47,090 nucleotides of DNA from a virus: the IMG/VR virus record IMGVR_UViG_3300021247_000155, positions 1-47,090 of that record; one strand, 5' to 3'. The notes under the pieces were generated by a model, which was not told the DNA's origin, made no database searches, and worked only from the letters and a program-made list of their open reading frames with translations. The position numbers and the translations under genes are program-made. This document shows, one piece after another, positions 38,847 to 45,695 of the stretch. How positions within the stretch are numbered: position 1 is the stretch's first letter; each line of letters opens with the position of its first letter.

Positions 38847-40640
38847 CTAGGCGGCTTCTAGTTCTAGATCAAGCTGGCGATTGATTACATTGCCAATGTG
38901 ATCCAGTTCAAGGTAAGGTTTCAAAATCAAAGTATAAACGGATTCCAAGCGTTCATCGCTCCAAGTTTTGACAATATCAAAATATCCTTCTTCTTTGATT
39001 TCATCTTGAGTCCAGTTTTCTCCATTGGGAAGCGTCAAGATTTGATTGTTACGGAAATATTCCCCCGATTTATCAGACCGCGTGTAATCGCCGGCTTCCC
39101 AAGTCTGGATAAAGGTTTCTTCGCAATCGACGTAGATAGTGTCATCGATATGTGAATATTCACCCACATTGTTACAATAAACGTAGTCACCAGCACCCAA
39201 GCAAGATTGGCAAACGTAGTGCGAACTATAGCGCGATGTATAAACGGATTGCATAGAGTCAATCTCGCAATCTTCATTGCAGCAACCGCAAGGCGCAAAG
39301 CGGTTATCGTAACAAGATTCACACAAGGACATATTCCCGCCGTAGTATGTGGAGTCTTCATCGCAATCGCATCCGCAAGCCTCGCATTGGCAATAAGCCT
39401 CAGGCTCAGGATAGATAGAACCGCCAGTTGTGCGGATGTCAATTCTACCCGAGCCAATGCGGAAATAGTCGCCACAATCTTCGGCCTCAGAGTCAAGGTC
39501 ATGGTAAGGCATTAGATACTTGCCATTGCCAGCATCAATCTTGGCAATCTTTGCGCCCTGAAAAGTTGGATCATAGGAGTCAACGTCAAAGCCTTCAGAT
39601 AGCAGAGTATCCCAAATCATTTGGGTCGCGCTATCTGACAGGCTGTAAATGGGCGCGGGAATGTATCTTCCCTTGGCAATGCAAACCACAACCCTAGCGG
39701 CAATCCCGCCCTTTGCGTCTTGGGCAAAAATTACTTTGAAGTCACCAGACGCATACGATTCCGCCGGGTGCGCGCGCAGGCCCCAGTAATCCGGCGTATG
39801 GCGCATACAAGAACTACTGAGCGATTTGATATCGTGCGGCACAAGGCTGTAGTTGACATCATTGGCGCGGCTTTGGTCATAACAATAGGCGTGGTAAAAA
39901 GACTCGCGGGTTTTACCTTGACAGATAGTATATTCAACAGGAGTCATTTCCTCTTTATACCAAACTGCAAAGGCATTGCATTGCGTTTCCGTCAGAAATG
40001 GGAGGGCGCGCTTGATTGCCCGCGCAGGCTTTGCGCTGGTCCGGCGCTGGGCGTCATACTTTGCGCGGGATTCGTAGAAAGCCATAAGTTGCGGGTTTTC
40101 TATCGCAGGCGCAAATTGAAACATATCAAAGACGCGGTCTTGATATGTGCGCCAATGTCTAGTAAATGCAAACTGAGATTGCAAGGTTTCATCGGACGGA
40201 TTCGCATAGGCTTTCCTATCAATCTCAATATAGGAATCGGTCAAAATGTCGCAAATCTTGTTTTGAATTGCGCGGTTTACATGGCGCAACTCAACTAGGT
40301 AATCAGACCCAAAGAAATTAGTTTTACCTACCCAATCCGCCACGATATCGGCAGGAATCTTTCCGATAGCGTGCAGATTTGCTGTTTCTGCTATGTTAGC
40401 TTGGATTCGAGTTGCATGGCGCATGATTTGGGAAAACAGGATTGCACTAGCTTCCTCTTGAACAATCTCTTGCGCGTCACTAACATGAAGAGAGAAAAAT
40501 TCACAGGAAAACCCATTGTCTGGGTAAGAATAAGTTACCCAGTTACCGGATATTTCCTTAGTTACAAGCCCCGCGATTCCAGCGGATTCAAGGTGCGATT
40601 CAACTACGGATTCATAGGTCAAGGTGGTTTGGGCTGTCAT
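38847..40640 (-). CDS. Large cysteine-rich protein with zinc-binding cluster, 597 aa
   Basis: N-terminal 350 residues: a helical/beta region with YESVVESHLESAGI and RALPFLTETQCNAFAVWYKEEMTPVEYTICQGKTRESFYHAY, without a recognised domain. Residues about 435-530 hold a dense cysteine cluster: CQCEACGCDCDED, LCESCYDN, CGCCNEDCEID and VCQSCLGAGDYVYCNN, spaced like RING/LIM-type zinc fingers. A charged C-terminus follows. ATG 40640 has AGGGA about 9 bases upstream; an upstream in-frame start at 40712 overlaps the tandem repeat border and is unlikely. Transcribed away from the early genes, so possibly an early takeover protein. Confidence 0.7.
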   Translation of the reverse strand: MTAQTTLTYESVVESHLESAGIAGLVTKEISGNWVTYSYPDNGFSCEFFSLHVSDAQEIVQEEASAILFSQIMRHATRIQANIAETANLHAIGKIPADIVADWVGKTNFFGSDYLVELRHVNRAIQNKICDILTDSYIEIDRKAYANPSDETLQSQFAFTRHWRTYQDRVFDMFQFAPAIENPQLMAFYESRAKYDAQRRTSAKPARAIKRALPFLTETQCNAFAVWYKEEMTPVEYTICQGKTRESFYHAYCYDQSRANDVNYSLVPHDIKSLSSSCMRHTPDYWGLRAHPAESYASGDFKVIFAQDAKGGIAARVVVCIAKGRYIPAPIYSLSDSATQMIWDTLLSEGFDVDSYDPTFQGAKIAKIDAGNGKYLMPYHDLDSEAEDCGDYFRIGSGRIDIRTTGGSIYPEPEAYCQCEACGCDCDEDSTYYGGNMSLCESCYDNRFAPCGCCNEDCEIDSMQSVYTSRYSSHYVCQSCLGAGDYVYCNNVGEYSHIDDTIYVDCEETFIQTWEAGDYTRSDKSGEYFRNNQILTLPNGENWTQDEIKEEGYFDIVKTWSDERLESVYTLILKPYLELDHIGNVINRQLDLELEAA

Positions 40641-40712
40641 AGGATGATTCCCTAGGTTGCGGTTTCTCTTTCCCCTATATGGCGCAAGATTCGTAGCTTG
40701 GCAAGGCCCCAT

Positions 40713-40792
40713 GGGCGCTGCCGTCGGGGTTCCGATCTAGGGGCGCTGCCGTCGGGGTTCCGATCTAGGGGCGCTGCCGTCGGGGTTCTGGT
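40713..40792 (+). repeat. Three tandem 28-bp repeats
   Basis: Units GGGCGCTGCCGTCGGGGTTC followed by CGATCTAG start at 40713, 40741 and 40769. The first two are identical; the third is 24 bases and changes after GGGGTTC. GC-rich in an otherwise AT-leaning region. Confidence 0.88.
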
Positions 40793-41065
40793 ATTGATTC
40801 CGCGAAACCTAGTTTTTGCATAAGATTCCCCTTGCAGAATCGCTTTGCTTCCCCTATGTAGGGCTTATGAACCCGTTTTGAGCGGGCTGGGGCGCCCATT
40901 GCGTTCGCAAAAAACGGGGAGGATTCGATGTATGCGAATCACCTACCCAAAAGTATAGAATCAAAGAGTCAAGCTGTCTTTTGTCAGTTGGTGGAAAGCC
41001 GCTTTTCTGACCCTTTTCGTATGTAATAAGGCTTAACTAAATCAGCCTGAATTAAGAAATAAAAT

Positions 41066-41123
41066 TATCACGACAATTCCGGTAGTCTTTAGGTTGATAG
41101 CGCTATCACGACAATTCCGGTAG
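41066..41123 (+). repeat. Direct repeat of a 20-bp element
   Basis: TATCACGACAATTCCGGTAG occurs at 41066-41085 and 41104-41123, exact copies 38 bases apart, with AGCGCT between. Likely protein-binding sites. Confidence 0.8.
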
Positions 41124-41203
41124 CGTATAGGGTATTTACATGACCCTCCCCCAAAAACGGTCAGACGATTCAATTCGACAACCACAAACAAGAACCAACT
41201 AGA

Positions 41204-41274
41204 CCCCCACGGTGGAAATTTGTGGTCAAACCCCCACGGTGGAAATTAAGGGTTCACTCCCCACAGTGGAAATT
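41204..41274 (+). repeat. Three 27-bp iterons with palindromic CCAC-N-GTGG core
   Basis: CCCCCACGGTGGAAATT at 41204 and 41231, and a CCCCACAGTGGAAATT variant at 41259. Period about 27 bases. The central base changes (G, G, A) while the palindrome is kept, which argues for selection as a dimer-binding site. They lie about 60 bases upstream of the early promoter -35. Confidence 0.85.
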
Positions 41275-41335
41275 TGGGGTTCAAATACGGACCATAACCT
41301 GTGTTTGTGGTTCATAATCAAACCAAAAATAATTC

Positions 41336-41364
41336 TTGACAACCCACCATGATTCGTCTACATA
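41336..41364 (+). promoter_or_regulatory. Sigma70-type early promoter
   Basis: TTGACA (41336-41341), 17-base spacer, TACATA (41359-41364), preceded by AATAATTC. The predicted start near 41371 lies after an in-frame ATG at 41349, which excludes that codon as the peptidase start. Confidence 0.75.
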
Positions 41365-41408
41365 AAGTGAACAAGGGCCTGACGAACAGGCCACAAGAAA
41401 GGACTACA

Positions 41409-42476
41409 ATGACCTACGCTGATAACCACAAAACCAAAACCTTTTCCACCCTGAGGTATAAAGCACCTAATCTGCTAGACATGCTTGCCTACAAGCGTCC
41501 CCAGAACTCCAAGTGTCAAGGTAAATTCTGCCGTAGGTTCCTTGAGCCTGTCTTTGGTAAGCCCGATCTTCATGGCAACTACTACATAATCATTGGTGAC
41601 CGTCCTCGTGTTGCTTTTATGTCACACCATGATACCGTCCACACTAATGATGGTCGTCAAGTTGTTGTCATTGACGGTGACTTCGTTAAGGCACCTAGCA
41701 ACAGTGATTGCCTTGGGGCAGACTGCACCACTGGCGTGTATATCATGCTCAGGATGATCGAGGCTAAGGTTCCCGGTGTCTATGTGGTCCACGCAGCAGA
41801 AGAAATTGGTTGCTTGGGTTCCGCTGCCCTTGTCAAAGACTTCCCCTCGTGGATGTCCCATGTAGACTTCGCTATTAGCTTTGACCGTATGGGTTACGAT
41901 TCGATCATCACCCATCAAACCTCTATGCGGACTTGCTCTGACGAATTCGCCCAAAGCCTAGCAGATATCTTGGACCTTGGTTTCAAGGCTGATGATACAG
42001 GTGTATACACTGATAGCAACGAATACACGGATTTCATCTCGGAATGCACTAACATCTCTGTCGGCTACTTCAATCAGCACTCCAAGAATGAGAAGCAAGA
42101 CCTTGTTTTCCTTGAGGCTTTGATCGAACAACTCTGCGATGCAGACTGGTCTAAGTTGGTGGCAAAGCGGGTAGCTGGCACTCAAGAGTATGCTTCTTAT
42201 GCTCGGAAAGATCGTAGCATGAAGCACAACGACTACTATAAGAGCTGTGAGCGACGCCCTATCAGTTCTGTGGATTACTACAATGATCCGTGGTCACAAG
42301 ATTATGGACGAGTAGAGTCTGACGAAGGCATCGACATTGACAATCTGGTAAAGGTTATCAAGCGTTATCCTCAAGAAGTGGCTCAACTCCTTGAATCTTT
42401 TGGCTATAGTTCTGATGGTTTGCTTGATGACTGCATCAATATCTCCCACAAATCAGAGCATTATTACGGTCACTGA
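41409..42476 (+). CDS. M20/M28-like zinc exopeptidase, 355 aa
   Basis: Metallopeptidase fold: AFMSHHDTVHT (H-x-D), SDCLGADCTTGVYIML (bridging Asp), HAAEEIGCLGSAAL (Glu-Glu catalytic pair), AISFDRMGYD (metal Asp), and NISVGYFNQHSKNE (last His). Two-metal aminopeptidase or deacylase-like, probably cytoplasmic since no signal is seen. The C-terminal 100 residues are Tyr/Ser/Arg-rich and unlike the family. ATG 41409 has AAAGGA about 7 bases upstream. As first early gene it may act on a host peptide or small molecule. Confidence 0.78.
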   Translation: MTYADNHKTKTFSTLRYKAPNLLDMLAYKRPQNSKCQGKFCRRFLEPVFGKPDLHGNYYIIIGDRPRVAFMSHHDTVHTNDGRQVVVIDGDFVKAPSNSDCLGADCTTGVYIMLRMIEAKVPGVYVVHAAEEIGCLGSAALVKDFPSWMSHVDFAISFDRMGYDSIITHQTSMRTCSDEFAQSLADILDLGFKADDTGVYTDSNEYTDFISECTNISVGYFNQHSKNEKQDLVFLEALIEQLCDADWSKLVAKRVAGTQEYASYARKDRSMKHNDYYKSCERRPISSVDYYNDPWSQDYGRVESDEGIDIDNLVKVIKRYPQEVAQLLESFGYSSDGLLDDCINISHKSEHYYGH

Positions 42477-42487
42477 TCAGAATAATC

Positions 42488-42517
42488 TTGACGAATCACC
42501 TAAGAAGGCCGTATAGA
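42488..42517 (+). promoter_or_regulatory. Sigma70-type early promoter 2
   Basis: TTGACG (42488-42493), 18-base spacer, TATAGA (42512-42517), preceded by AATAATC as in the promoter at 41336. The predicted start near 42524 favours ATG 42548 for the next gene. Confidence 0.7.
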
Positions 42518-42547
42518 ATGCTTATGGAAACACTTGAGGAACTTGCA

Positions 42548-42811
42548 ATGGACAACATGGTAGATACCTTTACGCCAGTCTTTATCGGTGACCGTGACTT
42601 TACGGTATCCTTCACCAAAGCCAATAGTGATGAGGTTCGCACTATGCGTTGCAACTTCTTCAAGCCCGGTGACACCAAGACCTTTGATGAGGTCTTTTTG
42701 CACACCACCAACCTTGAGAGCAAAGACCTTGTGACTGTCTATGACCTAGATGCAGACAAGTGGAAGTCCTTCTACCAATCTCGTGTGGTGACTTGGGGTT
42801 TGACACGTTGA
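42548..42811 (+). CDS. SH3-barrel-like protein (DUF2693-type pattern), 87 aa
   Basis: [24 protein letters not shown], then [24 protein letters not shown], fits the short phage family annotated as SH3 beta-barrel fold (expression of the form V-x-FTK-x-x-GE-R-MRCT, ending in VWD-x-x-x-x-x-WR-F). ATG 42548 has GAGGAA about 8 bases upstream and lies after the promoter start; upstream ATGs at 42518 and 42524 are too close to the -10. Role unknown. TTGA overlap to the next gene. Confidence 0.65.
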   Translation: MDNMVDTFTPVFIGDRDFTVSFTKANSDEVRTMRCNFFKPGDTKTFDEVFLHTTNLESKDLVTVYDLDADKWKSFYQSRVVTWGLTR

Positions 42812-43179
42812 TCTCCACGCTGTGCCTAGCTTTGGCCATCTATGTAGAGGCTCGTGGTGAACCTATTGACGGGCAGCTTCTGGTGGCTGAAGTAGTCCTC
42901 AACAGGGCTGCTGTAGATGATTATTCAGGTGGAGTCTGTGGGGTTATTTTTGCACCACACCAGTTCTCTGGTGTCACCCCACACCTGAACATCTACACAA
43001 TTCTAATGGACGAGTCTTGGAAGACTTCTATGCTTGTGGCTCAAGATGCCCTTAGTGGAAATACGCTAGGCTCAGGGGCCACCCATTACCACACAACTGA
43101 GATCAAACCCTACTGGGCTGATAGTCTGGTGAAGCTAGGCCAGTATGGTGACCACATATTCTACAAGGAGAACACGTAG
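42808..43179 (+). CDS. SleB-like cell wall hydrolase, 123 aa
   Basis: [46 protein letters not shown] carries the SleB/hydrolase_2 pattern, with the catalytic Glu in Y-x-EARGE. Likely cleaves glycan strands of peptidoglycan. The TTG start is in a TTGA overlap, and the first residues [13 protein letters not shown] are hydrophobic but too short for a clear signal. It lies in the early region, far from the lysis cassette, so it may not serve lysis. Confidence 0.8.
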   Translation: MISTLCLALAIYVEARGEPIDGQLLVAEVVLNRAAVDDYSGGVCGVIFAPHQFSGVTPHLNIYTILMDESWKTSMLVAQDALSGNTLGSGATHYHTTEIKPYWADSLVKLGQYGDHIFYKENT

Positions 43180-43361
43180 TGTGTATGCCACAAAACCTTG
43201 GTGTAGTCCCAGTGAATGCGTATATCAGATCACTAGAGCAGAAAGCCGACGCCTTAGACTGGTCAGGTGCTTATCCTCAAGCAGATGCACTCAGGAAAGA
43301 AGCACAGAGCGTCAAGAAGTATCACCTAGACACTGGTAGTGTGTTCTACCCTATGTTCTAG
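43179..43361 (+). CDS. Hypothetical protein, 60 aa
   Basis: GTG start overlapping the previous TAG, with AAGGAG about 9 bases upstream; ATG 43185 is the alternative. Helical middle (SLEQKADALDWSGAYPQADALRKEAQSVKKY). No family recognised. Followed by a 198-base gap with the dispersed repeats. Confidence 0.55.
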   Translation: MCMPQNLGVVPVNAYIRSLEQKADALDWSGAYPQADALRKEAQSVKKYHLDTGSVFYPMF

Positions 43362-43406
43362 ATGTTTACTCTTTAGATGTCTGTTAACCCTATAGATCAG
43401 ATAGAC

Positions 43407-43445
43407 CATAGATGATCAGGTAGTCATCTGTATACCAGTAGATGT
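43407..43445 (+). repeat. Dispersed repeat block 1, copy B
   Basis: 36 of 39 positions identical to 37375-37413. Block 2 follows only 18 bases later, against 97 bases in the other locus, so the two blocks are separable units. Confidence 0.8.
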
Positions 43446-43463
43446 TATCTGTCCCTAGGGGGT

Positions 43464-43508
43464 AGTATACACAGCGGGGCAAACCCTAAAGATACATGGG
43501 ATGTAGTT
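43464..43508 (+). repeat. Dispersed repeat block 2, copy B
   Basis: 42 of 45 positions identical to 37511-37555. It is followed by a TGTCAA (minus-strand TTGACA at 43520-43515) at nearly the same distance as in copy A. Confidence 0.8.
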
Positions 43509-43559
43509 TCCCAATGTCAAGGGTAAAACCTGATCACATTTTGTTACAATGGATGAAAC

Positions 43560-43766
43560 ATGGATAAAACCACCTTGGAAGCTACGATGGACTACTTGGA
43601 TGAAACCCTCCAAGGTCTTAAATACCTTCAAAGTGAAATCCCTCGCTGGGATTATGACACAGAAGAAGAGGTTGAAGCCTATGCTGTGGTTGTGGCAATG
43701 CTACAAGATTGCAAAAACTTCCGAAAAGACTTGACGAATCGCTTTAGTCTGTGCGAGAAAGAATGA
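43560..43766 (+). CDS. Hypothetical protein, 68 aa
   Basis: Acidic helical protein (DYLDETLQGLKYLQSEIPRWDYDTEEEVEAYAVVVAMLQD). No strong ribosome binding site; TTGTTACAAT just upstream may be a -10-like element or operator half-site. First gene after the repeat gap. Function unknown. Confidence 0.5.
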   Translation: MDKTTLEATMDYLDETLQGLKYLQSEIPRWDYDTEEEVEAYAVVVAMLQDCKNFRKDLTNRFSLCEKE

Positions 43767-43782
43767 ACAAAGAGGAGTTAAA

Positions 43783-44043
43783 ATGAAAAGCAAACGTGAT
43801 GACTTCCTAAAGGTATCCCCATATGAATCAGATATGGGTGAACTCATTGGAAAGACCCCAACTGAGGTAGGACGACAACGACTAGAAGAAGAGGGTATCT
43901 TCCAGAAGTCACCACTAGACGCCATTCGGGCTAAGTGCCTTGATTGTGTAGGTGACAACACAGAGATACGTAAATGTGTGTCCTTCACTTGTCCTTTGTG
44001 GCATATGAGAATGGGCCGTAACCCTTTGTATGGGAATTCGTGA
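43783..44043 (+). CDS. Small zinc-binding protein, 86 aa
   Basis: C-terminal AIRAKCLDCVGDNTEIRKCVSFTCPLWHMRMGRNPL has the pattern C-x2-C...C-x5-CPLW-x-RMG-NP, found in small phage and prophage proteins of Proteobacteria. Good AGGAG ribosome binding site about 7 bases upstream. Possible DNA- or protein-binding zinc knuckle. ATGA-type overlap with the next gene. Confidence 0.7.
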   Translation: MKSKRDDFLKVSPYESDMGELIGKTPTEVGRQRLEEEGIFQKSPLDAIRAKCLDCVGDNTEIRKCVSFTCPLWHMRMGRNPLYGNS

Positions 44044-44144
44044 TGAGGTCAATCTTTTGGGTTGTATTTGCAATCTTGATTGGTTATGTTGTGGGGACAA
44101 TCTTGATGATTGTCGCACTTAACGTATTAGATGGAGGTGTCTGA
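44043..44144 (+). CDS. Small membrane peptide, 33 aa
   Basis: MRSIFWVVFAILIGYVVGTI continues LMIVALNVLDGGV, hydrophobic throughout. Start shared with the previous stop (TGATG). Its 3' end carries GGAGGT, the ribosome binding site of the next gene. Confidence 0.5.
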   Translation: MRSIFWVVFAILIGYVVGTILMIVALNVLDGGV

Positions 44145-44145
44145 A

Positions 44146-44646
44146 ATGACCGAAGAAACCCACCCCGCAGGCACGGATGATCTGGTGAATCGACTTAGAA
44201 GCTACCAAGAATTTGAACAAAATCGCGATGGTCAGATTGTCTGTGTAGAATCTGAAATTGCTAACGAAGCCGCCAACCACATCGAGCAACTTGTTGCGAC
44301 AGTTGAACAGCTTGAGGCCGCCCTCACCCGCGCCAATGCCGCTGCGGCTGCGGCGTATGAGGTGGCGGCAAAATCGCTGGACGCAGTTGCGGACCAATGG
44401 TCGTGCGGGCATCCAGCTAGGTACTGCGATTGCGCGCGTGACGTAGAACAGTGGAGGTTTGCATCTGATGAAGTGCGCGCCCTCGCCACGCCCGACCAGA
44501 CCGCCGCACTGGACAAGCTGATCGCGGAGGCTGTGGCTGACAAAGATGATGAAATTTCACGACTCAATCAGAATTTAGGCGACATGCGGGATAACGTCGA
44601 GATCGCCTATTATCGTGGATACTGGGCAGGGGGGAACGGGGAATGA
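44146..44646 (+). CDS. Coiled-coil protein starting the GC-rich cassette, 166 aa
   Basis: N-terminal DDLVNRLRSYQEF, a heptad region (ANHIEQLVATVEQLEAALTRANAAAAAAYE), a CGHPARYCDCARD cluster (about 91-103) that may bind metal, and a TAALDKLIAEA segment shared with the protein at 44795. Such modules recur in rhodobacterial prophages. ATG 44146 with GGAGGT at 44132-44137. Composition changes sharply to GC-rich within this gene. Function unknown. Confidence 0.6.
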   Translation: MTEETHPAGTDDLVNRLRSYQEFEQNRDGQIVCVESEIANEAANHIEQLVATVEQLEAALTRANAAAAAAYEVAAKSLDAVADQWSCGHPARYCDCARDVEQWRFASDEVRALATPDQTAALDKLIAEAVADKDDEISRLNQNLGDMRDNVEIAYYRGYWAGGNGE

Positions 44647-44798
44647 CCAAACTGATCCCACTCGACGCCGCAATCCGCGCAGTTAATCTGGCCATCTGGA
44701 AATCCCCAATCAAAGCCCAGATCAGCGCGATTGACGCCAGCAACGACACCGCAGAAGCCCTGCGCGCCATCCTCGCCCTGATCGGAGAAAAGAAATGA
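44643..44798 (+). CDS. Small module protein, 51 aa, paralogue of 45330 gene
   Basis: Begins MTKLIPLDAAI and ends AILALIGEKK, the same ends as the 121-aa protein at 45330 (MTDLIPLDAAI...AILALIGEKK), with a shorter middle. ATGA overlaps on both sides. Looks like an internally shortened duplicate. Confidence 0.6.
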   Translation: MTKLIPLDAAIRAVNLAIWKSPIKAQISAIDASNDTAEALRAILALIGEKK

Positions 44799-45121
44799 CC
44801 GCACCGGAACGCATTTGGGCATTTAGCGCCGACGATATCGCAGAGAATGAAGGCGGTGCCACAATCGTGGCGCACGAGAGCTATCAACCCTACGCCACAG
44901 AATACGTCAGGGCCGACCTTGCCGCCGACCATACCGCCGCGCTGGATAAGCTGATCGCGGAGGCGGAAGCGCGTGGTAAAACCATCGGTGAGGCAACGGA
45001 AAAAATCAGACGATTGATTGAGTGGCTAGGCGAAGACGATTGCAACGTATTCCTGTTGCCGCACGATGATGTGGTGAAGATGCGCGCCGCCCTCGCCGCC
45101 AGCAAGAAAGGCGGGGTGTGA
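44795..45121 (+). CDS. Module protein, 108 aa
   Basis: MTAPERIWAFSADDIAENEGG, then EYVRADLAADHTAALDKLIAEAEARGK and RRLIEWLGEDDC. The ending MRAALAASKKGGV is a common tail of these cassette proteins. The N-terminal MTAPER is shared with the gene at 45692. Function unknown, helical C-terminal half. Confidence 0.6.
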   Translation: MTAPERIWAFSADDIAENEGGATIVAHESYQPYATEYVRADLAADHTAALDKLIAEAEARGKTIGEATEKIRRLIEWLGEDDCNVFLLPHDDVVKMRAALAASKKGGV

Positions 45122-45333
45122 TGATCCAGACAAATATTAAAGTCTCGCCGGATCAAGTGTTTTCCGACCTTGCCGGAGAAATCCAAGCCAATGATGGCGA
45201 CACCGTGGCGCATCTGCGCGGATACCACGGGAAAAACTGGTGGCAGATAACAATATCGCAAAGGCCAACATACCGCGACGGGTTTTTGATCTTTGACGGA
45301 GTGGATGACAACCTGACTGAGGTGACGATATGA
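45121..45333 (+). CDS. Hypothetical protein, 70 aa
   Basis: Small alpha/beta protein (MIQTNIKVSPDQVFSDLAGEIQANDGDTVAHLRGYHGKNWWQI). ATG 45121 overlaps the previous stop (TGATG). GC-rich as its neighbours. No family recognised. Confidence 0.55.
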   Translation: MIQTNIKVSPDQVFSDLAGEIQANDGDTVAHLRGYHGKNWWQITISQRPTYRDGFLIFDGVDDNLTEVTI

Positions 45334-45695
45334 CTGACCTGATCCCACTCGACGCCGCGATTGCGTGCCTGACAGAAACGTTCAAAGGCATCGGAGAGCG
45401 TGAAATAGATGCGCTTGATGGGTGGTGGGAGACATCATCCGAGTGTGATTTCGGCGCAGATCGCCTGAACACTGCTATTGTTGGGTTGCGCGCCATCCCC
45501 ACCATTGACCCCGCCGCGATCCGTGAGGCCGCGCTGAGAGAGGCGGCTGCGAAATGCGCTGAACATGCAGAGGCCGCGCGCAAGAAACTTGGCGCATCTG
45601 AAACCAGCGAAGAAGCCGTAGCATGGGCGCTGATCGTCACGCGCTGCGATTTGCTGGAAGAAGCCATCCTCGCCCTGATCGGAGAAAAGAAATGA
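45330..45695 (+). CDS. Module protein, 121 aa
   Basis: MTDLIPLDAAIACLTETFKG, a middle with an Ala/Glu-rich helix (AAIREAALREAAAKCAEHAEAARKKLG), and AILALIGEKK at the end. Longer paralogue of the protein at 44643. ATGA overlaps at both ends. Function unknown. Confidence 0.6.
   Translation: MTDLIPLDAAIACLTETFKGIGEREIDALDGWWETSSECDFGADRLNTAIVGLRAIPTIDPAAIREAALREAAAKCAEHAEAARKKLGASETSEEAVAWALIVTRCDLLEEAILALIGEKK

Larger units (their letters stand above)
40641..41335. other. Divergent control region between leftward and rightward early genes
   Basis: About 0.7 kb without a gene. From left to right: a CCATATAGGGG stretch that may be a weak minus-strand -10, three GC-rich 28-bp tandem repeats, a GC-rich stretch near 40880-40920, an AT-rich stretch, a duplicated 20-bp element, three 27-bp iterons, then the early promoter at 41336. 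Confidence 0.65.

Noticed and set aside
40713-41274. CRISPR array
   Set aside because: Repeats are adjacent or evenly spaced without unique spacers of normal length, and there are three unrelated families.
41349-41408. Peptidase start at ATG 41349
   Set aside because: This codon lies inside the promoter spacer, upstream of the predicted transcription start; ATG 41409 has the ribosome binding site.
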